Shown here piece by piece: positions 29,993-39,031 of a DNA stretch of 64,000 bases; the stretch's first letter is position 1; each line of letters opens with the position of its first letter. The position numbers and the translations under genes are program-made. This DNA is from an uncultured Pelagibacteraceae bacterium (GTDB lineage Bacteria; Pseudomonadota; Alphaproteobacteria; Pelagibacterales; AG-422-B15). The notes below the pieces were generated by a model that saw only the letters and a program-made list of their open reading frames with translations, searched no databases and was not told the DNA's origin. The stretch is from the NCBI GenBank assembly GCA_902523455.1, contig CABYZG010000005.1:1-64000 (forward strand), in the 5' to 3' direction.

Positions 29993-30555
29993 ATTTAGTT
30001 TTATTGGGACCCCCAGGAGCTGGAAAAGGAACACAGGCAAATTTAATCTGTGAAAAATATAATTTAAGTCACTTATCTACAGGTGATTTGCTTAGAATGG
30101 AGATAGCTAATAAAAGTGAATTCGGGGTAAAGGCTAAACAAATTATTGATGAGGGAAAACTAGTTTCTAACGATATTATAATTAATGTTATTAAATCATT
30201 TTTTAATAATAATACAAATTTAAGTGGATACCTACTCGATGGCTTTCCCAGAAATACAGAGCAGGCTAAGCTTCTAGATAAATTGATGTCAGAACTTAAA
30301 GACAAAATATCATGCGTAATTCAGTTAGATGTTGATGAAAAACATTTAAAAGACAGGATATTATCTAGAGGTAAAGAAGAAGGAAGATCCGATGATAACG
30401 AGGAAACTCTAATTAAAAGACTCGAAACATATTTCAAAGAAACTATGCCTTTAATAAAATATTATGATGAAGCAAAACTGCTAAAAAAAGTCAGTGGCGT
30501 GGGTGAAATTATGCAAATAAATCAATCAATTAACACAATTATAGATCATCTTTAA
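29989..30555 (+). CDS. adk: Adenylate kinase, short-LID form
   Basis: A 188-residue enzyme that interconverts ATP, ADP and AMP. Walker A GPPGAGKGTQ (about 7-16), the AMP-binding STGDLLR and DGFPRN, and a short lid (RGKEEGRSDDNEET) in place of the long zinc-type LID. The start is GTG at 29989, overlapping the secY stop (GTGA). Placement after secY is the standard order. A strong promoter for the next gene lies right after its stop. Confidence 0.98.
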   Translation: MNLVLLGPPGAGKGTQANLICEKYNLSHLSTGDLLRMEIANKSEFGVKAKQIIDEGKLVSNDIIINVIKSFFNNNTNLSGYLLDGFPRNTEQAKLLDKLMSELKDKISCVIQLDVDEKHLKDRILSRGKEEGRSDDNEETLIKRLETYFKETMPLIKYYDEAKLLKKVSGVGEIMQINQSINTIIDHL

Positions 30556-30560
30556 TATGC

Positions 30561-30588
30561 TTGACCAATTAATTAATAATCCTATAAT
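30561..30588 (+). promoter_or_regulatory. Promoter of the alpha operon (rpsM)
   Basis: TTGACC (30561-30566), 16 bases, TATAAT (30583-30588): close to consensus and the best promoter in the window. It lies 5 bases after the adk stop and would start transcription about 33 bases before rpsM, giving rpsM-rpsK-rpoA-rplQ a supply independent of the upstream ribosomal genes. Confidence 0.65.
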
Positions 30589-30627
30589 CCCGCAATCTCT
30601 CAAACCAAAAATGTTAGGTCTTTATTG

Positions 30628-31005
30628 ATGGCTCGTATTGCTGGAGTAAATATTCCAACCCAAAAAAAATTAGGAGTTGCTTTGACCTACGTTTACGGCA
30701 TTGGTGACAAGATTTCAAAAGATGTATGTTCTCAGGCAAATGTTGATGCTAATACTAGAGTTCAGGATCTATCTGAAGCAGAAATAAAAAACGTCAGTGA
30801 TGTTATCTCATCATCATTTTTAGTTGAAGGTGATTTAAGAAGAGAGGTTTCTGGAAATATCAAAAGATTAAAAGATTTAGGTACGTATAGAGGCGTAAGA
30901 CACAGAAAAAATTTGCCATGTAGAGGTCAGCGTACTCATACAAACGCTAGAACTAAAAAAGGAAAAGCTATTGCAATTGCTGGAAAGAAAAAGGTTACTA
31001 AATAA
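30628..31005 (+). CDS. rpsM: 30S ribosomal protein S13
   Basis: A 125-residue protein of the 30S head that contacts P-site t[28 protein letters not shown] and the C-terminal [22 protein letters not shown] are family-typical. The ATG at 30628 gives the usual MARIAG start; a TTG one codon upstream is not needed. rpmJ, found before rpsM in many bacteria, is not here. Confidence 0.99.
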   Translation: MARIAGVNIPTQKKLGVALTYVYGIGDKISKDVCSQANVDANTRVQDLSEAEIKNVSDVISSSFLVEGDLRREVSGNIKRLKDLGTYRGVRHRKNLPCRGQRTHTNARTKKGKAIAIAGKKKVTK

Positions 31006-31007
31006 AT

Positions 31008-31397
31008 ATGGCTGAAGCTAAAATTGTAAAAAAGAAAAAACAAAAAAAGAATATCATATCTGGATTAGCGTATATTAACGCTACATTTAATAATACTATG
31101 ATTACAATTACTGATGAGCAAGGCAACAGTATTGCATGGTCGTCTGCGGGAGTAAAAGGTTTTAAAGGATCAAGAAAGTCCACACCATACGCTGCACAAA
31201 TTGCAGCTGAGGATGCTGGCACAAAAGCAAAAGAGTTTGGTTTAAAAAACTTACAAGTATTTGTTAAAGGACCAGGCGGAGGACGAGAGTCGGCACTACG
31301 AGCATTACAAGCCGTGGGATTCTATATAACTTCTATAAAAGATACTACACCAATCCCTCATAATGGTTGTCGTCCACCAAAGAAAAGAAGAGTTTAA
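31008..31397 (+). CDS. rpsK: 30S ribosomal protein S11
   Basis: A 129-residue protein of the platform near the E site. After a lysine-rich start come [36 protein letters not shown] and the C-terminal [18 protein letters not shown]. Two bases from rpsM. Confidence 0.99.
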   Translation: MAEAKIVKKKKQKKNIISGLAYINATFNNTMITITDEQGNSIAWSSAGVKGFKGSRKSTPYAAQIAAEDAGTKAKEFGLKNLQVFVKGPGGGRESALRALQAVGFYITSIKDTTPIPHNGCRPPKKRRV

Positions 31398-31419
31398 TAT
31401 TTATTAAAGGAAAAAAACT

Positions 31420-32442
31420 ATGAGTATTATTAATAATTGGCAGGCATTAATAAAACCTTCAAAACTAAAGCTAATCAGCGATGAAGACACTCAATATAAA
31501 GCAACTTTAATTGCGGAACCTCTTGAAAGGGGTTTTGGATTAACACTTGGAAATGCTCTTAGAAGAGTGCTGTTGTCATCACTACAAGGTACTGCTGTGA
31601 CAGCTATTAAAATAGATAATGTTCTTCATGAATTTTCATCTATTGATGGAGTAAGAGAAGACGTTACAGATATAGTGTTAAATATTAAGTCCCTATCTTT
31701 AAATATGCATTCTGAAGGTGTAAGAAAAATGAATCTCAATGTAACAGGTCCAGGTGAGATTACTGCGGGTATGATAAATACACCATCTGAAATTGATATT
31801 ATAAATCCAGAGCTAGTTATCTGTAATCTTGATGACAATACCGAATTTAATATGGAGCTTACCGTAGCAAAAGGTAAAGGTTATGTTGCTGCTGAACATA
31901 ACAAGCCAGAAGATTCTGCAATAGGCCTTATTCCTATAGACTCCATATTTAGCCCAGTTAAACAAGTTTCATACAGTATAGAAAATACTAGAGAAGGAAA
32001 AGTTTTAGATTATGACAAGTTAACAATGTCAATTGAAACAAATGGATCAGTATCTCCTGAGGATGCAATTGCTTTTGCAGCACGAATAATTCAAGACCAA
32101 TTGCAATCATTTATTAATTTTGAAGAACCTGAAGAGATTCAGGAAGAACCTGATGCATTGGAACCTCAATTTAATAAAAATCTTTTAAGAAAAGTTGAGG
32201 AGCTTGAACTTTCTGTGAGATCAATGAATTGCCTAAGAAATGATAATATTATTTACATTGGAGACCTTGTTCAAAAAAGTGAAATTGAAATGTTACGTAC
32301 ACCCAATTTTGGTCGTAAGTCTCTAAACGAAATAAAAGAAGTACTAGGCACTATGTCACTATATTTAGGCATGGAAGTACCTAATTGGCCACCTGAAAAT
32401 ATCGAGGAAATGGCAAGAAAGATTGAAGATCCATATAACTAA
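31420..32442 (+). CDS. rpoA: RNA polymerase subunit alpha
   Basis: A 340-residue subunit. The N-terminal dimer domain (about 1-235) has [20 protein letters not shown], and the C-terminal domain (about 255-325) that binds UP elements and activators has [15 protein letters not shown] and [15 protein letters not shown]. An acidic linker joins them. AAAGGA precedes the ATG; the 22-base gap from rpsK holds no other signal. Confidence 0.99.
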   Translation: MSIINNWQALIKPSKLKLISDEDTQYKATLIAEPLERGFGLTLGNALRRVLLSSLQGTAVTAIKIDNVLHEFSSIDGVREDVTDIVLNIKSLSLNMHSEGVRKMNLNVTGPGEITAGMINTPSEIDIINPELVICNLDDNTEFNMELTVAKGKGYVAAEHNKPEDSAIGLIPIDSIFSPVKQVSYSIENTREGKVLDYDKLTMSIETNGSVSPEDAIAFAARIIQDQLQSFINFEEPEEIQEEPDALEPQFNKNLLRKVEELELSVRSMNCLRNDNIIYIGDLVQKSEIEMLRTPNFGRKSLNEIKEVLGTMSLYLGMEVPNWPPENIEEMARKIEDPYN

Positions 32443-32444
32443 AA

Positions 32445-32807
32445 ATGAGACACGGAATTGCAAAAAGAAAGTTAAATAGGACATCATCGCATCGGTTAGC
32501 GATGCTTGAGAACATGGCTGTTTCTCTAATCAAAAATGAGACTATTAAAACCACACTTCCAAAAGCTAAGGAATTAAGACCATTTGTTGAAAAGATTATC
32601 ACTCTAGGTAAAAAGAATAAAAGTTCATCTAGGGCAAATGCTTTTAATTCGCTTAGAGATAAAGAAGCAGTAACAAAAGTTTTCGGAGATTTATCTGAAA
32701 GATTCAAAGATAGAAGCGGTGGCTATTGTAGAATTGTAAAAGCCGGTTATCGATCAGGTGATAATGCGCCTATGGCTTACATCCAAATTCTTGATCAAGA
32801 AAAATAA
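32445..32807 (+). CDS. rplQ: 50S ribosomal protein L17
   Basis: A 120-residue protein at the tunnel exit region. [36 protein letters not shown] and the [21 protein letters not shown] end ([14 protein letters not shown]) are typical. It closes the alpha operon. No terminator hairpin with a T run is seen before the next gene. Confidence 0.99.
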   Translation: MRHGIAKRKLNRTSSHRLAMLENMAVSLIKNETIKTTLPKAKELRPFVEKIITLGKKNKSSSRANAFNSLRDKEAVTKVFGDLSERFKDRSGGYCRIVKAGYRSGDNAPMAYIQILDQEK

Positions 32808-32852
32808 TATCTAATTAATACTAAGTTGATTTATCTAAACATATAAATTTAG

Positions 32853-33722
32853 ATGAAATCCAAAAAAACTATAATTGTTGATAGTGCTTCTAATGGGGTG
32901 AGATTAGACAAGTTTTTAAAAGAAAGATTAAATATTCCTTTTTCATTACTTCACAAAGAGCTCAGAAAAAAATCAATCGAAGTAAATAATAAAAAAAAAC
33001 TTGGGAGTTATAGAGTTAAACAAGATGATATTGTTGATGTTTTCAAGGAATTCAAATTAATTCATAAAAATAAACCTTCAATTAAAATACCCAACATACT
33101 CAAGAGAAAAATTAAAAGTTCAGTAGTTTTTCAATCTGACGACTTTATTATTATTAATAAATGGGCTGGAATACCATGTCAGCGTGGATCAAAAATTAAT
33201 CTATCAATTGATGATCTACTTCAATTTTTTAATACTAAAGATAGTCATCCTAAGCTAGTTCATCGGCTTGATAAAGACACAACTGGTCTATTGATAATTG
33301 CAAAAAATTCTAATTCAGCAAGGTACTTTCATAAAATTCTTTCTAACCATAAAATTAAGAAAACTTATTATGCAATAGTTGAAAAAAAACCAAAAAATAG
33401 AGAGGGAATACTTAATGATATGCTTCCCAAAAATAAAAAAAATGTTTCCGCTGAAACAAAATATCAAATAATAAAAAAACTGCCTGGAGAATATTTTCTT
33501 TTAAAATTAAATCCTCAATCAGGTAGAAAACATCAAATCAGGCAACATTGTTTTATGAATGGTTTCCCAATCCTTGGTGATAAAAAATATTATATTGAAC
33601 GTAATCAAATAAAATTTTCTAATTTATTTCTACATGCTGGCGCTTTAGAATTCATTGATATGAATAATAAAAAAGTCAAAATAGAGACTGAACTCCCAAA
33701 TCATTTTAGAAAATACTTATAA
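32853..33722 (+). CDS. RluA-family 23S rRNA pseudouridine synthase (RluC/RluD type)
   Basis: A 289-residue enzyme with an N-terminal S4 RNA-binding domain (about 14-65, RLDKFLKERL) and the RluA catalytic domain with HRLDKDTTGLLIIAKN, where the aspartate is the catalytic nucleophile, and SGRKHQIRQH. Such enzymes turn uridines in 23S rRNA helices 35, 39, 69 or 90 into pseudouridine; which site cannot be told. ATCTAAA/TTTAGAT inverted repeat (32833-32854) covers its start codon, and no ribosome binding site is obvious. Very A+T-rich, with many lysines. Confidence 0.9.
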   Translation: MKSKKTIIVDSASNGVRLDKFLKERLNIPFSLLHKELRKKSIEVNNKKKLGSYRVKQDDIVDVFKEFKLIHKNKPSIKIPNILKRKIKSSVVFQSDDFIIINKWAGIPCQRGSKINLSIDDLLQFFNTKDSHPKLVHRLDKDTTGLLIIAKNSNSARYFHKILSNHKIKKTYYAIVEKKPKNREGILNDMLPKNKKNVSAETKYQIIKKLPGEYFLLKLNPQSGRKHQIRQHCFMNGFPILGDKKYYIERNQIKFSNLFLHAGALEFIDMNNKKVKIETELPNHFRKYL

Positions 33723-33760
33723 ATTGATAATTCAGAAATATTATATAATATAGTTACTTC

Positions 33761-35293
33761 ATGAGTGATATCATCAAATTATTAGAAAAAAAGCGCGAAG
33801 AGGCTAAACTGGGTGGAGGAAAAAGACGAATTGACTCTCAGCACGCAAAAGGCAAATTAACAGCAAGAGAACGAATAGAGGTACTTTTAGATCAAGACAC
33901 TTTTGAAGAGTACGATATGTACGTGGAACACCGTACTAATGACTTTGGCATGGCCGATCAGAAGTATGCGGGTGATGGAGTGGTTACCGGTAGTGGAAAA
34001 ATAAATGGAAAATTAGTATACGTTTTCAGTCAAGACTTTACAGTTTTTGGGGGCTCATTATCTGAAGCTCATGCAGAAAAAATATGTAAGATAATGGATA
34101 TGGCAATGAAAGTTGGAGCTCCTATTATTGGCATAAATGATTCTGGTGGCGCACGTATTCAGGAGGGCGTTGCTTCTTTAGCGGGTTATGCAGAGGTGTT
34201 TCAACGAAATGTTCTTGCCTCTGGAGTTGTTCCTCAAATTTCAGTAATTATGGGTCCATGTGCTGGTGGAGCTGTGTATTCACCTGCAATGACAGATTTC
34301 ATATTTATGGTTAAAAATACCTCATTCATGTTTGTGACTGGTCCAGATGTTGTAAAGACCGTGACACAAGAAAATGTTACGCAAGAGGAATTGGGAGGGG
34401 CTAAAACACATACTTCAAAGTCTTCTGTAGCTGATGGAGCATTCAACAATGATATTGAAACACTCCAAGAAGTAAAAAGTCTTATTGACTTGCTGCCTTC
34501 AAGCAATCGGGAGAAATCTAAAAACATTAAAGATAGTTTTCAAGATCTAAGTCCAGATTACTCTTTAGATACCCTTGTTCCTGAAAACGCAAATAAACCA
34601 TATGATATGAAGGAACTAATCAATAAAGTAGTTGATAATAACTATTTTTTTGAAATTCAACCTGACTTTGCAAAAAATATTATCACTGGCTTTGGTAGAA
34701 TTGAGGGAAGAACAGTCGGATTTGTGGCAAACCAGCCTTTAGTTTTGGCAGGATGTCTTGATATAGACTCTGGTAAAAAAGGAGGCAGGTTTGTAAGATT
34801 TTGTGATTGTTTCAATATACCAATTGTAACTTTTGTTGACGTACCGGGTTTCTTGCCAGGAGTATCTCAGGAACACAATGGTATCATTAAAAATGGTGCC
34901 AAGCTTTTATACGCTTATGCTGAAGCAACCGTTCCCAAAATTACAATAATAACTCGTAAGGCTTACGGAGGTGCATATGTCGTAATGGCTTCAAAGCATT
35001 TACGGGGAGATATTAATTATGCATGGCCAAGCGCAGAAATTGCAGTTATGGGTGCAAAGGGAGCTACTGAAATTTTGTTCAGAAATGAAATTAAGGATAA
35101 AAAGAAAATTGATAAGAGAACACAAGAATATACAGATCAGTTTGTAAATCCATTTATTGCTTCAAAGAGAGGATTTATAGACGATGTAATAAGACCACAT
35201 TCAACACGTCGTCGTATAGCAACAGCGCTTGGAAATCTTAAAGATAAAGAATTATCTTCTCCCTTAAAAAAACACGATAATATACCATTATAA
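33761..35293 (+). CDS. pccB: Propionyl-CoA carboxylase beta subunit (carboxyltransferase)
   Basis: A 510-residue carboxyltransferase that moves CO2 from biotin to propionyl-CoA, giving methylmalonyl-CoA. The crotonase-like N and C halves are both present: [14 protein letters not shown] and [16 protein letters not shown] in the first, [17 protein letters not shown] and [18 protein letters not shown] in the second. TTGATA and TATAAT (33724-33749, 14-base spacing) lie just upstream, weak as a promoter because of the short spacer. pccA follows after 3 bases, so the two subunits are co-expressed. Acetyl-CoA or methylcrotonyl-CoA as substrate is less likely from the overall resemblance. Confidence 0.93.
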   Translation: MSDIIKLLEKKREEAKLGGGKRRIDSQHAKGKLTARERIEVLLDQDTFEEYDMYVEHRTNDFGMADQKYAGDGVVTGSGKINGKLVYVFSQDFTVFGGSLSEAHAEKICKIMDMAMKVGAPIIGINDSGGARIQEGVASLAGYAEVFQRNVLASGVVPQISVIMGPCAGGAVYSPAMTDFIFMVKNTSFMFVTGPDVVKTVTQENVTQEELGGAKTHTSKSSVADGAFNNDIETLQEVKSLIDLLPSSNREKSKNIKDSFQDLSPDYSLDTLVPENANKPYDMKELINKVVDNNYFFEIQPDFAKNIITGFGRIEGRTVGFVANQPLVLAGCLDIDSGKKGGRFVRFCDCFNIPIVTFVDVPGFLPGVSQEHNGIIKNGAKLLYAYAEATVPKITIITRKAYGGAYVVMASKHLRGDINYAWPSAEIAVMGAKGATEILFRNEIKDKKKIDKRTQEYTDQFVNPFIASKRGFIDDVIRPHSTRRRIATALGNLKDKELSSPLKKHDNIPL

Positions 35294-35296
35294 TTA

Positions 35297-37288
35297 ATGA
35301 TTAAAAAAATTCTAATTGCGAATAGAGGAGAAATTGCGTGCAGAGTTATACGTACAGCAAGAAAGTTGAATATCAATACGGTAGCTGTTTATTCTGATGC
35401 TGATAAAGATTCTTTGTTTGTGAAACAGGCAGATGAGTCTTACCATATAGGAGGCTCTCAGCCAGCTGAGTCTTATTTAGATATTAATAAAATCATTAAT
35501 ATTGCAAAAAAATCAAAGGCTGACGCAGTTCATCCAGGATACGGATTTTTATCTGAAAATGCAGCTTTTGTTAAAAGACTGGCTAAAGAAAAAATAAAAT
35601 TTATTGGACCTAATCCTAATGCTATAAAAAAAATGGGAGACAAAATTGAGTCTAAAAATCTTGCAATAAAACTTAAATTAAACGTAATACCCGGTCATAC
35701 CGCTCCGGTAAAAAACTCAAAAGAAGCATTAAAAATTTCAAATAAAATTGGATACCCTGTCTTGCTAAAAGCATCAGCTGGAGGTGGCGGTAAAGGAATG
35801 AGAATAGTAAGAAAAAATAGTGAATTAGAGGAAAATTTTAATGCTGCAAAGAGTGAGTCAAAGAAAAGCTTTGGGGATGATCGCGTGTTTATTGAAAAAT
35901 ATATAGAGCAACCAAGACATATTGAGATACAAATTCTTTGTGACAAACATGGAAATCAAGTTCATTTAGGTGAGAGAGAATGCTCAATTCAAAGGAGATA
36001 TCAAAAAGTTATTGAGGAGTGCCCATCGCCATTTGTAGATGAAGAAATGAGAAATGAAATGGCTGCACAAGCTCTAACCCTTGCAAAGGAAGTTAAGTAC
36101 GACTCAGCGGGGACCGTAGAATTTGTAGTAGATGCTAACAAAAATTTTTATTTTCTCGAGATGAATACAAGACTTCAAGTTGAACATCCTGTTTCTGAGC
36201 TTGTTACAGGCGTAGATCTGGTTGAACAAATGATTTATTGTGCAGATAACAAAAAGTTAAATATATCACAAAAAGATATTGACCTTAAAGGCTGGTCAGT
36301 TGAGTCTCGTATTTACGCCGAAGATCCAACTAAAGATTTTTTACCTTCAATTGGTAGAGTAACTGAATACATAGAGCCATCAAAAATAGAGGATAAAGAC
36401 CAAATTATTAGAAACGATACAGGAATAAATCCTGGATCTGAAGTTTCTTTATTTTATGATCCTATGATATCAAAGCTAGCGGTTCATAGTAAGGATAGAG
36501 CAACTGCAATAGACTTAATGATCAATTCACTGCAAAATTATTACTTATCAGGAGTTGAAAATAATATTGAATTTCTGATTTCAATTTTAGATGATAAAAA
36601 ATTTAGAAACGGCGAAATAAGCACAAATTTTATCAAAGAAAAATTCCCTAAGGGTTACTATTCTAATCATAATTTAAGTGAATATAATAAACACAGAATT
36701 GCAATTTTTGCCCAGGTTTTATTTATATTCCAATTACAAAGCAAGATACTAACTTCAAATGATTTCGTAATAAAGGTAGGAGAAGATTTTCTTAACCTCA
36801 AAGTTACAGAATCTAAGTTTGAAAAAGAAAGATTTTATGGAACATTTAAAATAGAAAAAAAAGAGTATGAGATTGAAACATCTATAAAGCTAAACGAGAG
36901 GTTATGTCAGGTAAGTATAAATCAGCAAATAGAGTATTTTAAATTAAATAAACTTATAAACCTCAATTCTTCGGATGTCAGTTACTATGATTGTAGATGT
37001 CAGACCAAAGTTTTAAGTAAGCAACATGAAACCTACATAAGGCTTATGCCAAAGATAAAATTAGAAGATTTATCAAAAAAATTAATTTCTCCAATGCCTG
37101 GTCTAATCAAATCAATAGATGTATCTGAAGGACAAAAAGTAAAAAGTGGTGATCAATTGCTAATCATTGAAGCAATGAAAATGGAAAATATTTTAAAAAG
37201 TGAAAAAGACTGCGTAATTGATAAAGTTCTGATAAAGCCAGGTGATAGCGTAGGCGCTGATGAGGAGCTTATTCTTTTTTCTAAATAG
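35297..37288 (+). CDS. pccA: Propionyl-CoA carboxylase alpha subunit (biotin carboxylase and carrier)
   Basis: A 663-residue biotin enzyme. Biotin carboxylase (about 1-450) shows the ATP-grasp loop KASAGGGGKGMRIV and EMNTRLQVEHPVSE. A middle domain (about 470-585) that joins alpha to beta follows, then the biotinyl domain with EAMKMEN, where the modified lysine is about residue 628. ATP drives carboxylation of biotin for transfer by PccB. The product methylmalonyl-CoA normally enters the TCA cycle as succinyl-CoA; the mutase is not in the window. The stop overlaps the end of the opposite-strand dioxygenase by 8 bases. Confidence 0.95.
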   Translation: MIKKILIANRGEIACRVIRTARKLNINTVAVYSDADKDSLFVKQADESYHIGGSQPAESYLDINKIINIAKKSKADAVHPGYGFLSENAAFVKRLAKEKIKFIGPNPNAIKKMGDKIESKNLAIKLKLNVIPGHTAPVKNSKEALKISNKIGYPVLLKASAGGGGKGMRIVRKNSELEENFNAAKSESKKSFGDDRVFIEKYIEQPRHIEIQILCDKHGNQVHLGERECSIQRRYQKVIEECPSPFVDEEMRNEMAAQALTLAKEVKYDSAGTVEFVVDANKNFYFLEMNTRLQVEHPVSELVTGVDLVEQMIYCADNKKLNISQKDIDLKGWSVESRIYAEDPTKDFLPSIGRVTEYIEPSKIEDKDQIIRNDTGINPGSEVSLFYDPMISKLAVHSKDRATAIDLMINSLQNYYLSGVENNIEFLISILDDKKFRNGEISTNFIKEKFPKGYYSNHNLSEYNKHRIAIFAQVLFIFQLQSKILTSNDFVIKVGEDFLNLKVTESKFEKERFYGTFKIEKKEYEIETSIKLNERLCQVSINQQIEYFKLNKLINLNSSDVSYYDCRCQTKVLSKQHETYIRLMPKIKLEDLSKKLISPMPGLIKSIDVSEGQKVKSGDQLLIIEAMKMENILKSEKDCVIDKVLIKPGDSVGADEELILFSK

Positions 37289-38366
37289 CCAAAGTTTTTA
37301 ATTTGCTTTGAAAAATATCTCTATCCATGTAGCCTTGTCTAAAGTAGCGACGATTTTTAGTATCTTTATATGCACCCCTTCCATGCAATACACGATAATT
37401 ATCTAAAATTAACATGTCACCTGGTCTTTGTTTAATGCGAATATTATTATTTTTATCCTTAATTAAATCCCATAACTTTCTTCTTGCATTAATATAATCG
37501 TCTATTCTTTTATTTTTATCGAATGGAATTAATTCGGTTCTATTATTGTACCGCACTTGTATTACATTGTTCATATCATCCAACTCGATCAGCTTACATT
37601 TATTTTCTAACCAGGCGTTTTCATCTTTATATCTAAAGAAGGTGTTGAAAGTTGTAAGCGTATTAAAAAATTTTTTATGTCTATCTCGCAAAATTTTTGC
37701 AACATTAAAGCCGTCAACTATTGTATTTTCTCCACCTATTAAAGCGTTTTCTATGCAGTGCAAAAAAATATAACCTTGTGTAGGGAAGCGATATGGATTG
37801 TCAGTATGGTTCTCTAGTGCTCTTGTTGTCATAGTTAAGTCATAGGCTTTTTTTATATTTTTAACGTCAGCAATACCACCCCAATTTGTTTTTTTAACTG
37901 GCCCAATAAGTTTCATAAGTTCATTTAAACCATTCTTAGTTTTTGGAATATTTCTGACTAAACAAAAACCAAATGTTTCAACAGATAATAAAATGTCAGA
38001 TAACATTTTTTTATTTATTAGCAGAAAGTTAAATTTAGGAATTTTAATACTTTCTTTATTCCATAAAAATTTTTTGGACTTGAATTCTTCAGATTCTAGT
38101 TGATTGTAGAGATAGCCAAATTGATACGAATGTTTTGAATTATCTGAAAATTGAATTTGCAAAACATTTTTGTTTATTTTGGCTGATTTAACGTATAAAT
38201 GTTCATCTATCTCCGCCGCCTCTATTAAAAGTTGATTTGTGTAATTATCTCTTATCTCGCTGTTCGTGCTATGCTCATAAAGCCATTGAACATTTACTTC
38301 ATAGTTCTTATTTTTATTTTTGAGATTGATAGTTTTTTTATTATTTTTTACAGAAGTGAAGTTCAT
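37281..38366 (-). CDS. Gamma-butyrobetaine hydroxylase-like Fe(II)/2-oxoglutarate dioxygenase
   Basis: A 361-residue protein of the BBOX/TMLH branch of the TauD superfamily. The catalytic domain (about 110-361) has the iron ligands His187 and Asp189 (NHTDNP) and His329 (LHGRGAY), the FLHC and IVDGFNV segments shared with human gamma-butyrobetaine hydroxylase, and an Arg-Arg pair at 339-340 for 2-oxoglutarate. The small N-terminal domain (about 15-95) aligns with the family's, but the three cysteines that bind zinc there in BBOX are absent. Likely reaction: hydroxylation of gamma-butyrobetaine to carnitine or of a related quaternary amine; not proven. lipB starts 2 bases upstream, so both probably share a transcript. 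Confidence 0.8.
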   Translation of the reverse strand: MNFTSVKNNKKTINLKNKNKNYEVNVQWLYEHSTNSEIRDNYTNQLLIEAAEIDEHLYVKSAKINKNVLQIQFSDNSKHSYQFGYLYNQLESEEFKSKKFLWNKESIKIPKFNFLLINKKMLSDILLSVETFGFCLVRNIPKTKNGLNELMKLIGPVKKTNWGGIADVKNIKKAYDLTMTTRALENHTDNPYRFPTQGYIFLHCIENALIGGENTIVDGFNVAKILRDRHKKFFNTLTTFNTFFRYKDENAWLENKCKLIELDDMNNVIQVRYNNRTELIPFDKNKRIDDYINARRKLWDLIKDKNNNIRIKQRPGDMLILDNYRVLHGRGAYKDTKNRRYFRQGYMDRDIFQSKLKTLAI

Positions 38367-38367
38367 T

Positions 38368-38988
38368 TTAATTAAAATATTTAACTAGAGTTTTTTCAAT
38401 TATTTTATCAATTTCCTTACTCTTTATATTATAACCTAAATCTGAAAAACTAGTGACAAATTTGCTACTCATTCCGCATGGCTTGATACCTTCGTAGTGA
38501 CTTAAATCTGGATTTATATTTATTGAAAAACCATGGTAAGTAACCCATTTTTTTACCTTTAAACCGATACTGGCAATTTTATAGAGTTGACCATTATCCT
38601 TTTTAACGAATACTCCATGATGATCAGGTATTGCTTCTGCAACAATGTAAAAATTACTTAAAATTTCTATGATCAATTTTTCAAGTTGGTTTACAAAAAA
38701 CTTAATGTCTTTTTTTCTATTATTTAAATTGATCATAAGGTAGACAACTCTTTGTCCAGGGCCATGATAAGTATATTTTCCTCCCCGATTAGTCTTAATT
38801 ACAGGTATTTTATTATTATTAAGAAGATCGCTTTTATGATCAATAGATCCTGATGTATATATCGCTGGATGACTTAAGAGCCAAGCTAGTTCGTCATTCT
38901 GGTTTTTGATTATTTCATTCACTCTATTTTCCATATATTTAAGACTTTTTAAGTAGTCTTGAGCTGAATTATCTATCTTAATTTCCAT
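38368..38988 (-). CDS. lipB: Lipoyl(octanoyl) transferase LipB
   Basis: A 206-residue enzyme that moves octanoyl groups from acyl carrier protein to lipoyl domains, the first step of lipoate making for pyruvate and 2-oxoglutarate dehydrogenases. RGGKYTYHGPGQRVVY, the catalytic lysine in YKIASIGLKV and the catalytic cysteine in KPCGMSS are visible. It is divergent from mgtE with a 43-base gap, and is followed by the dioxygenase. Normal length. Confidence 0.95.
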   Translation of the reverse strand: MEIKIDNSAQDYLKSLKYMENRVNEIIKNQNDELAWLLSHPAIYTSGSIDHKSDLLNNNKIPVIKTNRGGKYTYHGPGQRVVYLMINLNNRKKDIKFFVNQLEKLIIEILSNFYIVAEAIPDHHGVFVKKDNGQLYKIASIGLKVKKWVTYHGFSININPDLSHYEGIKPCGMSSKFVTSFSDLGYNIKSKEIDKIIEKTLVKYFN

Positions 38989-39031
38989 GTTTTTCTGGAT
39001 AATAAACTAAATTGATGTACATGTTTTTATT

